DNA of 8,825 bases, from the NCBI GenBank assembly GCA_029253325.1, contig JAQWZS010000158.1:1-8825 (forward strand), given 5' to 3'. The first letter of the stretch is position 1. Each line of letters opens with the position of its first letter. The notes below the pieces were generated by a model that was not told where the DNA came from, ran no database searches, and saw nothing but the letters and a program-made list of their open reading frames with translations. This document shows positions 1 through 6,749 of this stretch, one piece after another. The DNA comes from Bacteroidia bacterium. GTDB lineage: Bacteria; Bacteroidota; Bacteroidia; NS11-12g; UBA9320. The translations under genes and the position numbers were made by a program.

Positions 1-2762
1 TTACTAATTCAGCTTTAAATACAGAATTATCATCTTGTGTTGGTAGGTCAACAAAATTTCGAGGATTTGCTGAGTATAATGCAACAAGGTGGAAATGGTT
101 TTTTGGTGATGGTGATACTTCAAGTTCTCAGAATCCAACTCACACATATCGCGATACAGGAACTTATTTAGCTAAATTGTATGTTTATAAGCCAACTTTT
201 GATGGATGCAGTAACTATGATTCTGCTTTTGTTGAACTTAGTATATATGACTCGCCTACAGCCAAGATTTCTCACGGGAGTATTTGTGACAGTTCTACAG
301 TTGTTTTTAATGATATCAGTTTAATACCGTCTAATGAGGAACGATTAACAACTATTTGGAATATTGATGATGCCCCTACTAAGTATGCTAAAAGTGCTTC
401 GAACTATTTTGATACTATTGGAAAATTTCCTATTCGGATGGAAGTTGTAACTAAAAATCAATGTAGAGATACAATTATGGATACATTAATTGTTAACCCA
501 ACTCCAAAAGCTGATTTTTCTTTCGATGATGTTTGCTTCTTTGATTCAACTTATTTTGTAAATACCTCCAATATAAGTTCAGGCACAATTGAAGAATATG
601 TTTGGGAATTTCCAAATTCTGCTGGTGATTCAATAAAATCTCCGACATATTTTCTTAAAGATTCAGGTAATTATATCATAACGTTAACAGTAGTATCAGA
701 TAGCGGTTGTTCTAATCTTACAAATAAGTCTGTTTATAAATATCCAAACTTTGATGTAGCATTTTTATATAATGATACCTGTTTTGGATTTGGTAATACA
801 TTTAAAAATACTTCAACTATTGATGGTGGTACTTTTACAGATACCATTTGGACTACTTCAAGTCTTGATACGGCATATTCATTCGATTATAATAAACAGT
901 TTTCATCCTCTGGTACATATACAATTAAGCTTGTTATGGAGCAAGATAGCTTGTGTAAAGACTCTTTTGTTCAAGATGTTAATGTAAATCCTTTACCTAA
1001 TCCAGACTTTAAGGCAATCAACACATGTTTTGATGATAGTACTCAATTTATTGATGCATCTAAAATTATTTCCGGATCGTATGATCTAAGTTGGAATCTT
1101 GATGATGGCTTAATAGAAAATGGAGACTCTGCTAAAATAAAATACATGATTCCAGGTAAAAAGACTATTCAGCTAAAGCTGGTTTCTGATGAAGGTTGTG
1201 AGGCTGATACATCAAAGTCAATTATTATCACCTCTCCTGTAATTCTAGACATAAATGTGAAAGCTATTTGTAATGGACTAACACAACAAATTAGTTCTTC
1301 AAACAAATTGGGTATGGACAGTTTTGTAGCTTACAACTGGGAGATTGGTGGTGTTGTAGTTTCAACGGACTCCATTTTTAATTATAAAGCAATTAATGAA
1401 GGAGTCAATAAAGTGAAACTATCTGTTCAAACAAGAAATGGATGTTCAATAAGCTTTCTTGATAGCTTTGTGGTTTACCCACTTCAATCTACAGCTTTTT
1501 TCATTGATGATCAGTGTTTAAATTTACCTGTATCACCACTTGATTTTTCAACGATTACATCGCCTAGTACATTTAGCAAATATGAGTGGTTCTTAGATGG
1601 TAATTTTATCTCATCAAGTATAAGACCTAAACTTACTCCAGCTAACATTGGCACACATACTTTATTGCTTAAAACTACAAGTACTGACGGGTGTGTTGAT
1701 AGTGTTTTAAATTCATTTTTAATCCACCCATTGCCTAAAAACTCTTTTAATTCATCACTTAATTGTTTTGGAGATAATACTGAAATTAATAATACCAGTA
1801 CAATTAGTTCTGGCTCCATTGATCAAAACAAATGGACTGTTGATGGCAATAACTTTAATACTAAAGATATAACATATAAATTCCCTGATGTAGATACATA
1901 TTCAGTAGAGTTGATAACAACTAGTAATGAAGGATGTAAGGATACCCTGATTCAAGATTTGATTATCAACCCTTTACCTAAATTATTAATTTCTCTCGAT
2001 AAAGATACTGGTTGTATTCCTTTTGAAATTTTAGTAGTGAATAATTCAACCATTCAATCTGGGTCAATTTCAGAATATCGATATGATTGGGGAGATGGTA
2101 ATAATGGTACAGGTTCAAATCCTAGTTTTACGTATACTAATTCTGGTAAATATATTATTTCTGTTCGAGGCACATCGGACAAAGGATGTGTAGACTCTAT
2201 TAAATTATCTGATTCCGTTATTGTATTTGATAACCCTAAGGCAGACTTTTATTATACTCCGGATGAGCCTTCAACATTAAAAAATGTAATTACATTGACT
2301 GATAGCTCTACAAAAGACGCAATTGATTGGATATGGACAGTCAGTGATGGTGGTTCTTACAATGGTTCTTCCACTCAACATACTTTCAAAGATTCTGGGA
2401 CTTATTTTATCACTCTTAGAATACAAAATGATAATGGATGTTTTGACGAAGAGACAAAATTTATATATGTGAATGCAGATTTATTCATTCATATTCCTAA
2501 CAGTTTTTCTCCAAATGGTGATGGAATTAATGATACTTATGGTTTGGCTGGAATGACGCAGGGTGTTTTTCAAATGGAAATGGATATTTACAACCAATGG
2601 GGAGAAAAAGTGTTCCATTCAAATAATGTGAATAATCGTTGGGATGGAACCTTTCAAGGCGAACCTGCTCAACAGGGAGTTTATCTGTTCAGAGTTAAGT
2701 ATACCAACCCAAAACAAACCAAATGGTATTATAATAATGGTGAAATTCATTTATTGAGATAG
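1..2762 (+). CDS. T9SS-exported PKD-repeat protein with gliding-motility (type B) C-terminal sorting domain, 5' partial
   Basis: The reading frame is open from base 3 to the TAG at 2760-2762 (919 residues). The true start and signal peptide lie outside the window. The 58 residues before the first in-frame TTG (177) already form a PKD motif (WKWFFGDGD, then HTYRDTGTY), so 177 is not the start. The visible part is ten PKD-like Ig-fold units of about 82 residues, followed from about base 2481 by a C-terminal domain with PNSFSPNGDGIND, YNQWGEKVFHS, WDGTFQGEPAQQGVYLFRV and GEIHLLR. This is the hallmark of the CHU_C / gliding motility-associated C-terminal family (type B T9SS sorting signal). Such proteins cross the outer membrane by T9SS and are released or anchored at the surface; PKD arrays usually act as spacers or adhesive modules. 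No catalytic domain is visible, so the function is probably adhesin or surface-layer-like, but an enzyme domain upstream cannot be excluded. Family is confident; role is inferred. Confidence 0.93.
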   Translation, partial: TNSALNTELSSCVGRSTKFRGFAEYNATRWKWFFGDGDTSSSQNPTHTYRDTGTYLAKLYVYKPTFDGCSNYDSAFVELSIYDSPTAKISHGSICDSSTVVFNDISLIPSNEERLTTIWNIDDAPTKYAKSASNYFDTIGKFPIRMEVVTKNQCRDTIMDTLIVNPTPKADFSFDDVCFFDSTYFVNTSNISSGTIEEYVWEFPNSAGDSIKSPTYFLKDSGNYIITLTVVSDSGCSNLTNKSVYKYPNFDVAFLYNDTCFGFGNTFKNTSTIDGGTFTDTIWTTSSLDTAYSFDYNKQFSSSGTYTIKLVMEQDSLCKDSFVQDVNVNPLPNPDFKAINTCFDDSTQFIDASKIISGSYDLSWNLDDGLIENGDSAKIKYMIPGKKTIQLKLVSDEGCEADTSKSIIITSPVILDINVKAICNGLTQQISSSNKLGMDSFVAYNWEIGGVVVSTDSIFNYKAINEGVNKVKLSVQTRNGCSISFLDSFVVYPLQSTAFFIDDQCLNLPVSPLDFSTITSPSTFSKYEWFLDGNFISSSIRPKLTPANIGTHTLLLKTTSTDGCVDSVLNSFLIHPLPKNSFNSSLNCFGDNTEINNTSTISSGSIDQNKWTVDGNNFNTKDITYKFPDVDTYSVELITTSNEGCKDTLIQDLIINPLPKLLISLDKDTGCIPFEILVVNNSTIQSGSISEYRYDWGDGNNGTGSNPSFTYTNSGKYIISVRGTSDKGCVDSIKLSDSVIVFDNPKADFYYTPDEPSTLKNVITLTDSSTKDAIDWIWTVSDGGSYNGSSTQHTFKDSGTYFITLRIQNDNGCFDEETKFIYVNADLFIHIPNSFSPNGDGINDTYGLAGMTQGVFQMEMDIYNQWGEKVFHSNNVNNRWDGTFQGEPAQQGVYLFRVKYTNPKQTKWYYNNGEIHLLR
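3..2468 (+). repeat. Array of ten PKD-like protein repeats, period about 82 residues
   Basis: This is protein-level repetition inside the first gene; the DNA copies have diverged. Units begin near 3, 243, 492, 738, 984, 1227, 1473, 1722, 1965 and 2223, so most periods are 81-83 residues, with one of 86. Linkers resemble VNPLP (VNPTPKADF, VNPLPNPDF, IHPLPKNSF, INPLPKLLI). Units 1 and 9 keep the canonical PKD WxFGDG/WGDG turn, and unit 10 has VSDGG. The others are degenerate at this site (for example WNLDDG, YEWFLDG, NKWTVDG), although most keep the aromatic and the late DSGTYxI-type strand. Units 1-9 each have two cysteines in fixed places: one early (for example DDVC, INTC, SLNC) and one near the end (SDSGC, SDEGC, SNEGC, SDKGC). 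Unit 10 has only the late one. All 19 cysteines of the visible protein fall in these slots. Confidence 0.9.
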
Positions 2763-2801
2763 AAACAATAAAACTCAAATTTTATTTTATACCATTGTGA
2801 C

Positions 2802-3290
2802 ATGATTCGTAATGTTATAGTATTTGCTACCTTCTTTTTTTTAGTTTCTTGTAAAAAAAATAATATGCTAAAAGTACCAGATTTTTCATTTAACTCAATT
2901 GATGGTCATCACATTAGTTCTGATTCAATTCATGGAGATGCAACAGTAATATGTGTTTGGGCAACATGGTGTGGTGATTGCATCCGTGAAATCCCTGAAC
3001 TCAACGAATTAGTAACTAAATACGCTAATAATAATCAGGTTAATTTTATAGCGTTAAGTGATGAGGATGAACCTACTGTTCGTAAGTCATTGAAACGTTT
3101 CCCATTTAAATTCCAACACGTAGTCAATTCAAAATCCTACAGCGACCAATTGATTACTGGTGCTGTTAAACATTTCCCACAAGTAGTTGTTATAGATGAT
3201 GGATTGAATGTAGTTTATGAGGTTACCGAAAATAAAAGTAAAATTTTCAACGTTCTAGATTCACATATTCAAGATATTATTAAAAAGTAA
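2802..3290 (+). CDS. TlpA/thioredoxin-like lipoprotein (thiol-disulfide oxidoreductase)
   Basis: A 162-residue protein. It opens with a short charged end, a hydrophobic stretch and a lipobox-like FLVSC with the lipidated Cys at 17, followed by KKNN. It is therefore probably a membrane lipoprotein facing the periplasm. From about residue 25 there is an AhpC/TSA/TlpA-type thioredoxin fold. The start of the domain is PDFSFNSIDG, the active site is WATWCGDC (redox Cys57 and Cys60), and the expected cis-proline is Pro126 in KHFPQVVVID. Proteins of this class reduce or exchange disulfides in exported proteins. The length is normal for a single-domain TlpA-like lipoprotein. The ATG at 2802 is chosen because it gives a complete signal sequence; there is no Shine-Dalgarno motif, as usual in Bacteroidota. 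It lies 39 nt after the cysteine-patterned PKD gene and 3 nt before the acyltransferase gene. The substrate is unknown. Two 8-nt homopolymers (T8 and A8) sit in the signal-peptide region. Confidence 0.9.
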   Translation: MIRNVIVFATFFFLVSCKKNNMLKVPDFSFNSIDGHHISSDSIHGDATVICVWATWCGDCIREIPELNELVTKYANNNQVNFIALSDEDEPTVRKSLKRFPFKFQHVVNSKSYSDQLITGAVKHFPQVVVIDDGLNVVYEVTENKSKIFNVLDSHIQDIIKK

Positions 3291-3293
3291 TCA

Positions 3294-4508
3294 TTGAGAA
3301 GCAAAAAAAAACTCTGTTCCAAAAACAATCAGCATTTATTTAACACTAGATATTTTAGTTCCACCAAAACTATTTTTATTGATGATTGGCAAGAGATTTT
3401 GAATAAGGAAAATCTCTATCTAAGTTTATCCTACTTAAAAGCTCTTGAAATTAGTTTGCCCAGTTATGGTTTTCGCTATGTCCTATTTTATGATAAAGAT
3501 GAAAAAGTTATTGGGTTGGCATATTTCCAAATAATTCAAATTACAGACAAGGACATAAAATTTGAAGCACTATCTAATAAAATGCATGGAATATTGCCAA
3601 ATTCCTTTAAGAAATGGTTGACAACTAGATTGCTTATTTGTGGAAATGCTTTTGCAACAGGAGAGAATGGTTTCCTATTTTTAAATGATGTGCCAAGAAA
3701 TGATAAGGTTCATTTAATAGATGAAGCCATTAGATTTATTATAAATGAGGAAGAAATTAAAAATAGGAAAATTTCAATATCATTAATCAAGGAATTCTGG
3801 CATAGTAATAATCTAATACCATCTAAATTTATCAACTATGGTTACCATGAGTTAAATATTGATGTTAATATGATTGTTCAAATTGACTCTAACTGGATGG
3901 GTTTTAATGATTATTTAAATGCTTTAAATTCCAAATTCCGAACAAAAGCAAAGCAAGTCATTAAAAAATCTGGAAGTCTTAATATTATTGATTTTGATGT
4001 AAATACCATTAATGAAAGATTATTAGAGATCGAAGAATTGTACAATCATATGGTTGATAAGTCAAGCTTTTCTTTTGGAAGGTTAAATGCAAATACATTA
4101 TTAAAATTAAAGGATATCCTAGGAAAGGCATTTTATTTTAAAGGTTATTTTTTAAATGATAAATTAATTGGTTTTGCTACAGCTACGACAATAGGTCAAC
4201 AACTAGATGGTAACTTTATAGGGATCCATCATCAATTCAATAAGGATTATTCTGTTTATCAACGAATTTTATATGATTTTATCTCATATGCTATTGATCA
4301 AAGATTAAAAACTGTAAGGTTAGGGCGAACTGCTGAGGAAATAAAGAGTGGAGTAGGGGCAATGCCTAATGAAATGAAGTTTTATGCTAAACATCATAAT
4401 AGATTCAAGAATAGCATATTGAGGCCTTTTTTAAGTTTATTAAAACCATCGGAATTCAATTTAAGAAGACCTTTTAAAAGTAGAATAATGATCAAGAAAG
4501 GAGCTTAA
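3294..4508 (+). CDS. FemAB/GNAT-like acyltransferase (Acetyltransf_6-type)
   Basis: A 404-residue soluble protein with no signal peptide or membrane segment. It resembles the Bacteroidota GNAT/FemAB-like proteins of about 380-400 residues. The N-terminal half has an LSLSYLKALE segment (43-52) and a strand pair RYVLFYDKDEKVIGLAYFQ (61-79). The C-terminal half has a basic LNSKFRTKAKQVIKK helix (211-225), a second acyltransferase-like strand region FKGYFLNDKLIGFATA (282-297), and a conserved-looking LGRTAEEIKSGVGA (343-356). Members of this fold transfer acyl or aminoacyl groups, and some act on cell-envelope precursors; the substrate here cannot be read from sequence. The start is TTG at 3294. 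The preceding gene's TAA (3288-3290) is in the same frame, only TCA separates them, and the next in-frame ATG would be at residue 97, inside the fold. A later TTG or other rare start in the first 30 residues is possible. The 3' end overlaps the convergent LysE gene by 4 nt. Confidence 0.8.
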   Translation: MRSKKKLCSKNNQHLFNTRYFSSTKTIFIDDWQEILNKENLYLSLSYLKALEISLPSYGFRYVLFYDKDEKVIGLAYFQIIQITDKDIKFEALSNKMHGILPNSFKKWLTTRLLICGNAFATGENGFLFLNDVPRNDKVHLIDEAIRFIINEEEIKNRKISISLIKEFWHSNNLIPSKFINYGYHELNIDVNMIVQIDSNWMGFNDYLNALNSKFRTKAKQVIKKSGSLNIIDFDVNTINERLLEIEELYNHMVDKSSFSFGRLNANTLLKLKDILGKAFYFKGYFLNDKLIGFATATTIGQQLDGNFIGIHHQFNKDYSVYQRILYDFISYAIDQRLKTVRLGRTAEEIKSGVGAMPNEMKFYAKHHNRFKNSILRPFLSLLKPSEFNLRRPFKSRIMIKKGA

Positions 4509-5113
4509 ATTATAGCTTTGATGACGACTATTATTGAAAATAATATTAGTAATATCCCTATTATTTTTGATAAAATAATGAGATTTTTAGGGTTTAAATA
4601 TTTGAATAAAAATGATGCACCAAAAACTTTCAAAATATCAGTGCTAAAAATACCTAATAATATTCCAAAAATGAACCAGTAAACAGTAGATGATTCTGTA
4701 AATGTTCGTTCAGCAAAGGTTACAAATCCTATCCAAATGACAAATACTGCTGGATTAATAAAATTGACAGTAAAGCCTTGCATTAGAGGTTTGATCGTTT
4801 TTTTTGGAGATTGCTTATTTTGATTATTCGATAGTTGTACAGGTTTAAATAATATTGAGATACCGAAAAATGCTAGAATAGCTGCTCCAATAAGTTGAGA
4901 ACTTGTTTGGTTAACATAATTAATCAGGAATTCTTTTGAAAATATAAGACAAATGAAAGCAACGAATATGTCGCTTAGTAATATTCCAAGTGCAGTAAGA
5001 ATTCCATTTAGTTTACTACCTTGAAGTGAGTTTTTAATTAGTGTAAAAAAGACAGGACCAATTATTAATGAGGTTCCTAAGCCAATAAATAGTCCATGAA
5101 TTATTGGATTCAT
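4505..5113 (-). CDS. LysE-family translocator (amino-acid/metabolite exporter)
   Basis: A 202-residue, very hydrophobic protein with about six predicted membrane segments (roughly 4-26, 37-59, 72-90, 110-132, 142-168 and 178-200) and a hydrophilic loop around 93-108. The N-terminal GLGTSLIIGPVFFTLIKNSL with Gly19-Pro20, the following GxxxALGILLSD helix and the NFINPAVFVIWIG motif (Asn120-Pro121) are typical of LysE/RhtB exporters, which move amino acids or similar small solutes out of the cell. Length is normal for the family (about 200). The substrate cannot be assigned. The ATG at 5113-5111 overlaps the TGA of the upstream DUF3817 gene by one base, which suggests translational coupling. The stop overlaps the end of the convergent acyltransferase gene by 4 nt. 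Confidence 0.9.
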   Translation of the reverse strand: MNPIIHGLFIGLGTSLIIGPVFFTLIKNSLQGSKLNGILTALGILLSDIFVAFICLIFSKEFLINYVNQTSSQLIGAAILAFFGISILFKPVQLSNNQNKQSPKKTIKPLMQGFTVNFINPAVFVIWIGFVTFAERTFTESSTVYWFIFGILLGIFSTDILKVFGASFLFKYLNPKNLIILSKIIGILLILFSIIVVIKAII

Positions 5114-5391
5114 CAGTTATTTCTTAAATATTTAAAGTCAGTATAGAACGTTCCGAAAGGTAATATTGCGGCAATTAATATGATTATAAAAGTTTTAGTT
5201 GACCACAACATTTTTTGTTTCATTATAACCGAAAGAAAAACATATGATATAAATAAGATACCGTGTGGCATACCAAAATATTTTACAACTGCATCGTTTT
5301 GAAAAAAATATTTTAATGGAACACCAATGCAAATTAGTATTATAAATGATAACCCTTCAAAAAATGCTATTATTCGATAAATTATTAACAT
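5113..5391 (-). CDS. DUF3817-family small integral membrane protein
   Basis: A 92-residue protein with three likely membrane segments (about 6-26, 40-57 and 65-83). It matches the DUF3817 pattern as I know it: an N-terminal RIIAFFEGLSF with Glu12-Gly13, then VPLKYFF (Pro25, Lys27, Tyr28) and GMPHGILFISY (His43-Gly44). The biochemical function of this family is unknown. Conserved Glu, Lys and His residues near the membrane segments suggest more than a structural role, but that is inference. It is the first gene of a two-gene unit with the LysE exporter, whose ATG overlaps its TGA. It may therefore be an accessory or stability partner of that exporter. The ATG at 5391 is the first codon of the fold and has no Shine-Dalgarno motif. 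Confidence 0.85.
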   Translation of the reverse strand: MLIIYRIIAFFEGLSFIILICIGVPLKYFFQNDAVVKYFGMPHGILFISYVFLSVIMKQKMLWSTKTFIIILIAAILPFGTFYTDFKYLRNN

Positions 5392-5440
5392 GAGTGCGAA
5401 TTTATCATTCTAATATATTTATTACTATTTCGTCTCATAA

Positions 5441-5469
5441 TTTATATTATGTTAACTAAAAGTGTACAA
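5441..5469 (-). promoter_or_regulatory. Candidate promoter of the DUF3817-LysE unit
   Basis: On the minus strand TTGTAC (5469-5464) is followed after 17 nt by TATAAA (5446-5441). This would start transcription roughly 50 nt before the DUF3817 ATG, just past the hairpin that ends the TPR gene. The two boxes resemble a sigma-70 promoter. Bacteroidota primary promoters usually follow TTTG/TAnnTTTG instead, which is not clearly present, and the region is so AT-rich that a chance match is likely. Confidence 0.3.
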
Positions 5470-5474
5470 TATAA

Positions 5475-5500
5475 GGGAGTAATAAATCTATATTACTCCC
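5475..5500 (-). terminator. Hairpin terminator after the TPR gene
   Basis: A perfect 10-bp inverted repeat, gggagtaata (5475-5484) and tattactccc (5491-5500), encloses a 6-nt loop. It begins 11 nt downstream of the TPR stop codon. Flanking A/T bases can extend the stem if one G is bulged. The T-run after the hairpin is weak on the minus strand (TTATATT) and better on the plus strand (CTTTTATA), so it may work in both directions. No plus-strand gene reads into it, so its likely job is to end the gyrA-TPR transcript before the DUF3817 gene. Confidence 0.75.
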
Positions 5501-5511
5501 CTTTTATAAAC

Positions 5512-6714
5512 TTATTGATTATCAATAAAATCTTTCATGGTTTTGTATTTATCCATTTTTTCAAGGCGTGCATATATTTTCTTCATAGTCTTTGCTAATT
5601 CAAGTTTATCAGATGATTCCATTTCTGTATTATTATCAAAAACATTTTCGAATTCTACGATTGCCAATTCATATTGGGCATATATTTCAGTTTCTTTTTT
5701 CTCAATAATACTTGGTTTATACTCACCATCTAATTCTTCTACAATCTTTGCAACTTTTCCAAGATACATTACGCCTTTGTTATATGCAGCGTCATAATAT
5801 GTGGGATCTATTTCTAGTATTTTATCATAATCAGCAGCAGCTTTTTCAGTATCATTTAAACCTTCATAACTAATTGCTCTGGCGAAATAATAAATTGTAT
5901 TTCCTGGATCATCTGCAATTGCAATACTTAATTTTTCAATAAGTTCTTTACTCCTTCCCTGCTTAAGAAATATGTCTAACTCCATATTTATAAGCGTTTT
6001 GTCTGTTTCATTATATTCTTTTCCAGTTGCTATTGTTTTCAATGCTGCAGTTGTGTCTCCTCCATTGAGGTGAATTCTTGCAAGACTTGCATAAATATTG
6101 CTTTCGGCTGTTCCTCCATCAATAAGTTTTTGGAATACCTTTTTAGCATTTTCGTCATTTCCATCATTCATTGCTGAATATCCCATCATCTGTTGCAATA
6201 CTTCTTGTGTTAGGTTATTTCTTTTAAGTAGCCCATCTGTGTCATATTTCATTAATGGCACAGCCAGATCAAACTCTTCGTAAGCATCGCCATATTTTTC
6301 TGATTGATATGATCCGTAAGCCCTATTATATAAACCTATAGCAACGTTCAGTAAATTAGCTTCCGATTCTCTAGTAACCTTGTTTTTTACATCTGTCTCA
6401 ATTGCATTTTGAAAGGCCTCTAATGCAGTTAAAATTGCATCTGGGTGTTGTGCACTCAACTCATTATTTAATGTTGAAATTTTTAAAAAAGTCAAGCCCC
6501 TGTAATACCACATTTTAGGTGAATTAGCAGTTTTAGGATTTAATTTGGTTTGTTCAGCCCATTTCAAAAGATTTTCATAATCTCTGTCTGAATCAGGCTT
6601 CGTCATGTCTTCTAATTCCATTTTCATGGACTCTACAGAAAACTTTTGAGCTTTAGTCGATAGTCCCAATAAAAGGAATGCAATCAGTAAAATGGTTATT
6701 CTAATTTTTGTCAT
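5512..6714 (-). CDS. Secreted/periplasmic TPR-repeat protein
   Basis: A 400-residue protein. The N-terminus (1-22) is a signal peptide: basic start, long Ile/Leu core, then STKA with probable cleavage before Gln23. The rest is mostly helical tetratricopeptide repeats. The clearest unit is at about 273-306 (YYFARAISYEGLNDTEKAAA, ending in LEIDP), and the next begins at once with YYDAAYNKGVMYLGK. Weaker units lie around 127-160, 174-200, 206-235 and 240-270. TPRs form protein-binding superhelices; no enzyme motif is present, so it is probably a periplasmic scaffold or assembly factor with unknown partner. The ATG at 6714 gives a complete signal peptide and is preceded by an A-rich leader without Shine-Dalgarno. 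It lies 35 nt downstream of gyrA on the same strand and so may be co-transcribed with it. I recall gyrA followed by a TPR gene in other flavobacteria, although no functional link to gyrase is obvious. Confidence 0.88.
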   Translation of the reverse strand: MTKIRITILLIAFLLLGLSTKAQKFSVESMKMELEDMTKPDSDRDYENLLKWAEQTKLNPKTANSPKMWYYRGLTFLKISTLNNELSAQHPDAILTALEAFQNAIETDVKNKVTRESEANLLNVAIGLYNRAYGSYQSEKYGDAYEEFDLAVPLMKYDTDGLLKRNNLTQEVLQQMMGYSAMNDGNDENAKKVFQKLIDGGTAESNIYASLARIHLNGGDTTAALKTIATGKEYNETDKTLINMELDIFLKQGRSKELIEKLSIAIADDPGNTIYYFARAISYEGLNDTEKAAADYDKILEIDPTYYDAAYNKGVMYLGKVAKIVEELDGEYKPSIIEKKETEIYAQYELAIVEFENVFDNNTEMESSDKLELAKTMKKIYARLEKMDKYKTMKDFIDNQ

Positions 6715-6749
6715 TTTATAATTATTTTTTATTCAGGTTTTATGTTTGT

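Noticed and set aside
177..179. TTG at 177 as the start of the PKD protein
   Set aside because: The frame stays open upstream to the window edge and encodes a complete PKD core motif there, so the gene begins outside the window.
1511..1819. Minus-strand open frame of 102 codons inside the PKD gene
   Set aside because: It lies wholly opposite a well-supported coding frame, has no recognisable domain, and is explained by the codon use of the real gene. The same applies to short open frames opposite the TPR gene and gyrA.
2790..2797. TACCATTG as a Bacteroidota -7 box (TAnnTTTG) for the lipoprotein gene
   Set aside because: It sits only 4 nt before the ATG, leaves almost no leader, and has no TTTG box at the right distance upstream.
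5384..5420. TAAATTCG-like -7 box just before the DUF3817 ATG
   Set aside because: It is too close to the start codon and lacks an upstream TTTG partner. The sigma-70-like pair at 5441-5469 is a better, though weak, candidate.
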